Shown: one piece after another, positions 5,055 through 5,533 of the stretch
Position numbering within the stretch: the first letter of the stretch is position 1
Layout of the letters: each line of letters begins with the position of its first letter
Origin: Deltaproteobacteria bacterium
GTDB lineage: Bacteria > Desulfobacterota > Binatia > UBA9968
Assembly (NCBI GenBank): GCA_021323355.1
Contig: JAJONK010000428.1
Coordinates: 1-5,533, forward strand
Direction of reading: 5' to 3'
DNA length: 5,533 bases
The notes under the pieces: generated by a model
What the model was told of the DNA's origin: nothing
Databases searched by the model: none
Seen by the model: the letters and a program-made list of their open reading frames with translations, nothing else
Translations under genes and position numbers: made by a program

Positions 5055-5533
5055 ATGAAGGACGCTGAAGCAAGACAGATGTTGAGCGTAACACGACGCG
5101 ACTTCCTCAAGTGGATGGGTTTGGGGACCGGAGCAGCGGCAATCGGTTCCGGTTGTTTGAACTATTTCAGCGCGACCGATGCCGGCGAAAATCCCCTGGC
5201 CCGATCGATCAATCGAGATTGGGAGAAGATCTACCGGGATCAATACAAATACGATAGCAGTTTCGACTGGGTCTGTTCGCCCAACGACACTCATGCTTGC
5301 CGCGTACGGGCGTACGTCCGCAATGGGGTCGTGACACGCCTCGGCAGCACTTACGATTATCAGAACTATGCTGATCTATATGGCAACAAAGCCACGGTTA
5401 ATTGGAATCCGCGCCAGTGCGCCAAAGGTTACACTTTTCATCGGGTTATTTATGGGCCATACCGCCTGCGTCATCCGATCGTGCGCAAGGGCTGGAAGGC
5501 CTGGGTCGATGCCGGCTTTCCCGAGCTGACTCC
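5055..5533 (+). CDS. Tat-exported NarG/NxrA-like molybdopterin oxidoreductase, first 159 residues (3' end beyond right edge)
   Basis: Likely the catalytic alpha subunit of a type II DMSO-reductase-family enzyme, the group of nitrate reductase, nitrite oxidoreductase, ethylbenzene dehydrogenase and perchlorate reductase. Residues 13-19, TRRDFLK, are a textbook twin-arginine motif. A short hydrophobic stretch follows, ending AIGSGC34; the cysteine might be a lipid site, though the lipobox is poor. The folded protein is therefore exported with its cofactor. C74-S-P-N-D78-T-H80-A-C82, then VRAYVRNGVVTR and NPRQC122AKG, correspond to the N-terminal iron-sulfur (FS0) region of NarG. GYTFHRVIYGPYRLRHPIVRKGW (126-147) continues as in archaeal-type periplasmic NarG and NxrA proteins, from memory. 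Nitrate reduction and nitrite oxidation cannot be told apart from this fragment. It shares an operon with the haem subunit upstream. The molybdenum ligand lies beyond the window. Confidence 0.87.
   Translation, partial: MKDAEARQMLSVTRRDFLKWMGLGTGAAAIGSGCLNYFSATDAGENPLARSINRDWEKIYRDQYKYDSSFDWVCSPNDTHACRVRAYVRNGVVTRLGSTYDYQNYADLYGNKATVNWNPRQCAKGYTFHRVIYGPYRLRHPIVRKGWKAWVDAGFPELT

Noticed and set aside
1..5533. CRISPR array, tRNA, rRNA, insertion sequence or attachment site
   Set aside because: No regularly spaced repeats, no cloverleaf or rRNA-like sequence, no transposase frame or terminal inverted repeats were seen.

Overview
The window looks like part of a bacterial respiratory gene cluster built around a molybdenum oxidoreductase of the nitrate reductase / nitrite oxidoreductase type. 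The base composition is moderately GC-rich by eye, Shine-Dalgarno sites are bacterial, and the two exported proteins carry a Tat signal and an N-terminal membrane anchor. I cannot fix the phylum. The protein repertoire, and the short-word repeats that fill two intergenic gaps, suggest an uncultivated environmental lineage; Methylomirabilota/Rokubacteria-like or Nitrospirota-like are guesses only.

Left block, all on the minus strand and read from 2938 down to 1: a carboxymuconolactone decarboxylase (CMD)-fold protein without the usual CxxC (2938-2594); 11 bp later a small CopD-like four-helix membrane protein broken by one frameshift (2582-2083); a 173-bp repeat-rich gap; a polytopic membrane protein resembling the NnrS family (1909-812); a 149-bp gap; and the first ~220 residues of a radical SAM enzyme (662 to beyond the left edge).

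Right block, plus strand: a membrane-anchored protein with two c-type haem modules fused to an ethylbenzene-dehydrogenase-gamma-like haem b domain (3370-4953); a 101-bp gap holding a strong inverted repeat; and the Tat-exported start of a NarG/NxrA-like molybdopterin subunit (5055 to beyond the right edge). The simplest reading is that the molybdenum subunit exchanges electrons through a haem b and two haems c at the outer face of the membrane. The beta (iron-sulfur) subunit and chaperone expected for such an enzyme would lie beyond the right edge.

The two blocks diverge from a 431-bp region. Near its left end is a good sigma70-type promoter for the minus-strand genes. A perfect TTGACC-N5-GGTCAA inverted repeat covers its -35 box and spacer, so a DNA-binding regulator could block it. 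No promoter for the plus-strand operon could be assigned with confidence; that side holds a small hairpin and a seven-codon ORF with a strong ribosome binding site.

The points most worth following are the triheme fused electron-transfer subunit, the atypical first iron-sulfur ligand set in the molybdenum subunit, the operator-promoter overlap, and whether the CopD frameshift is real.
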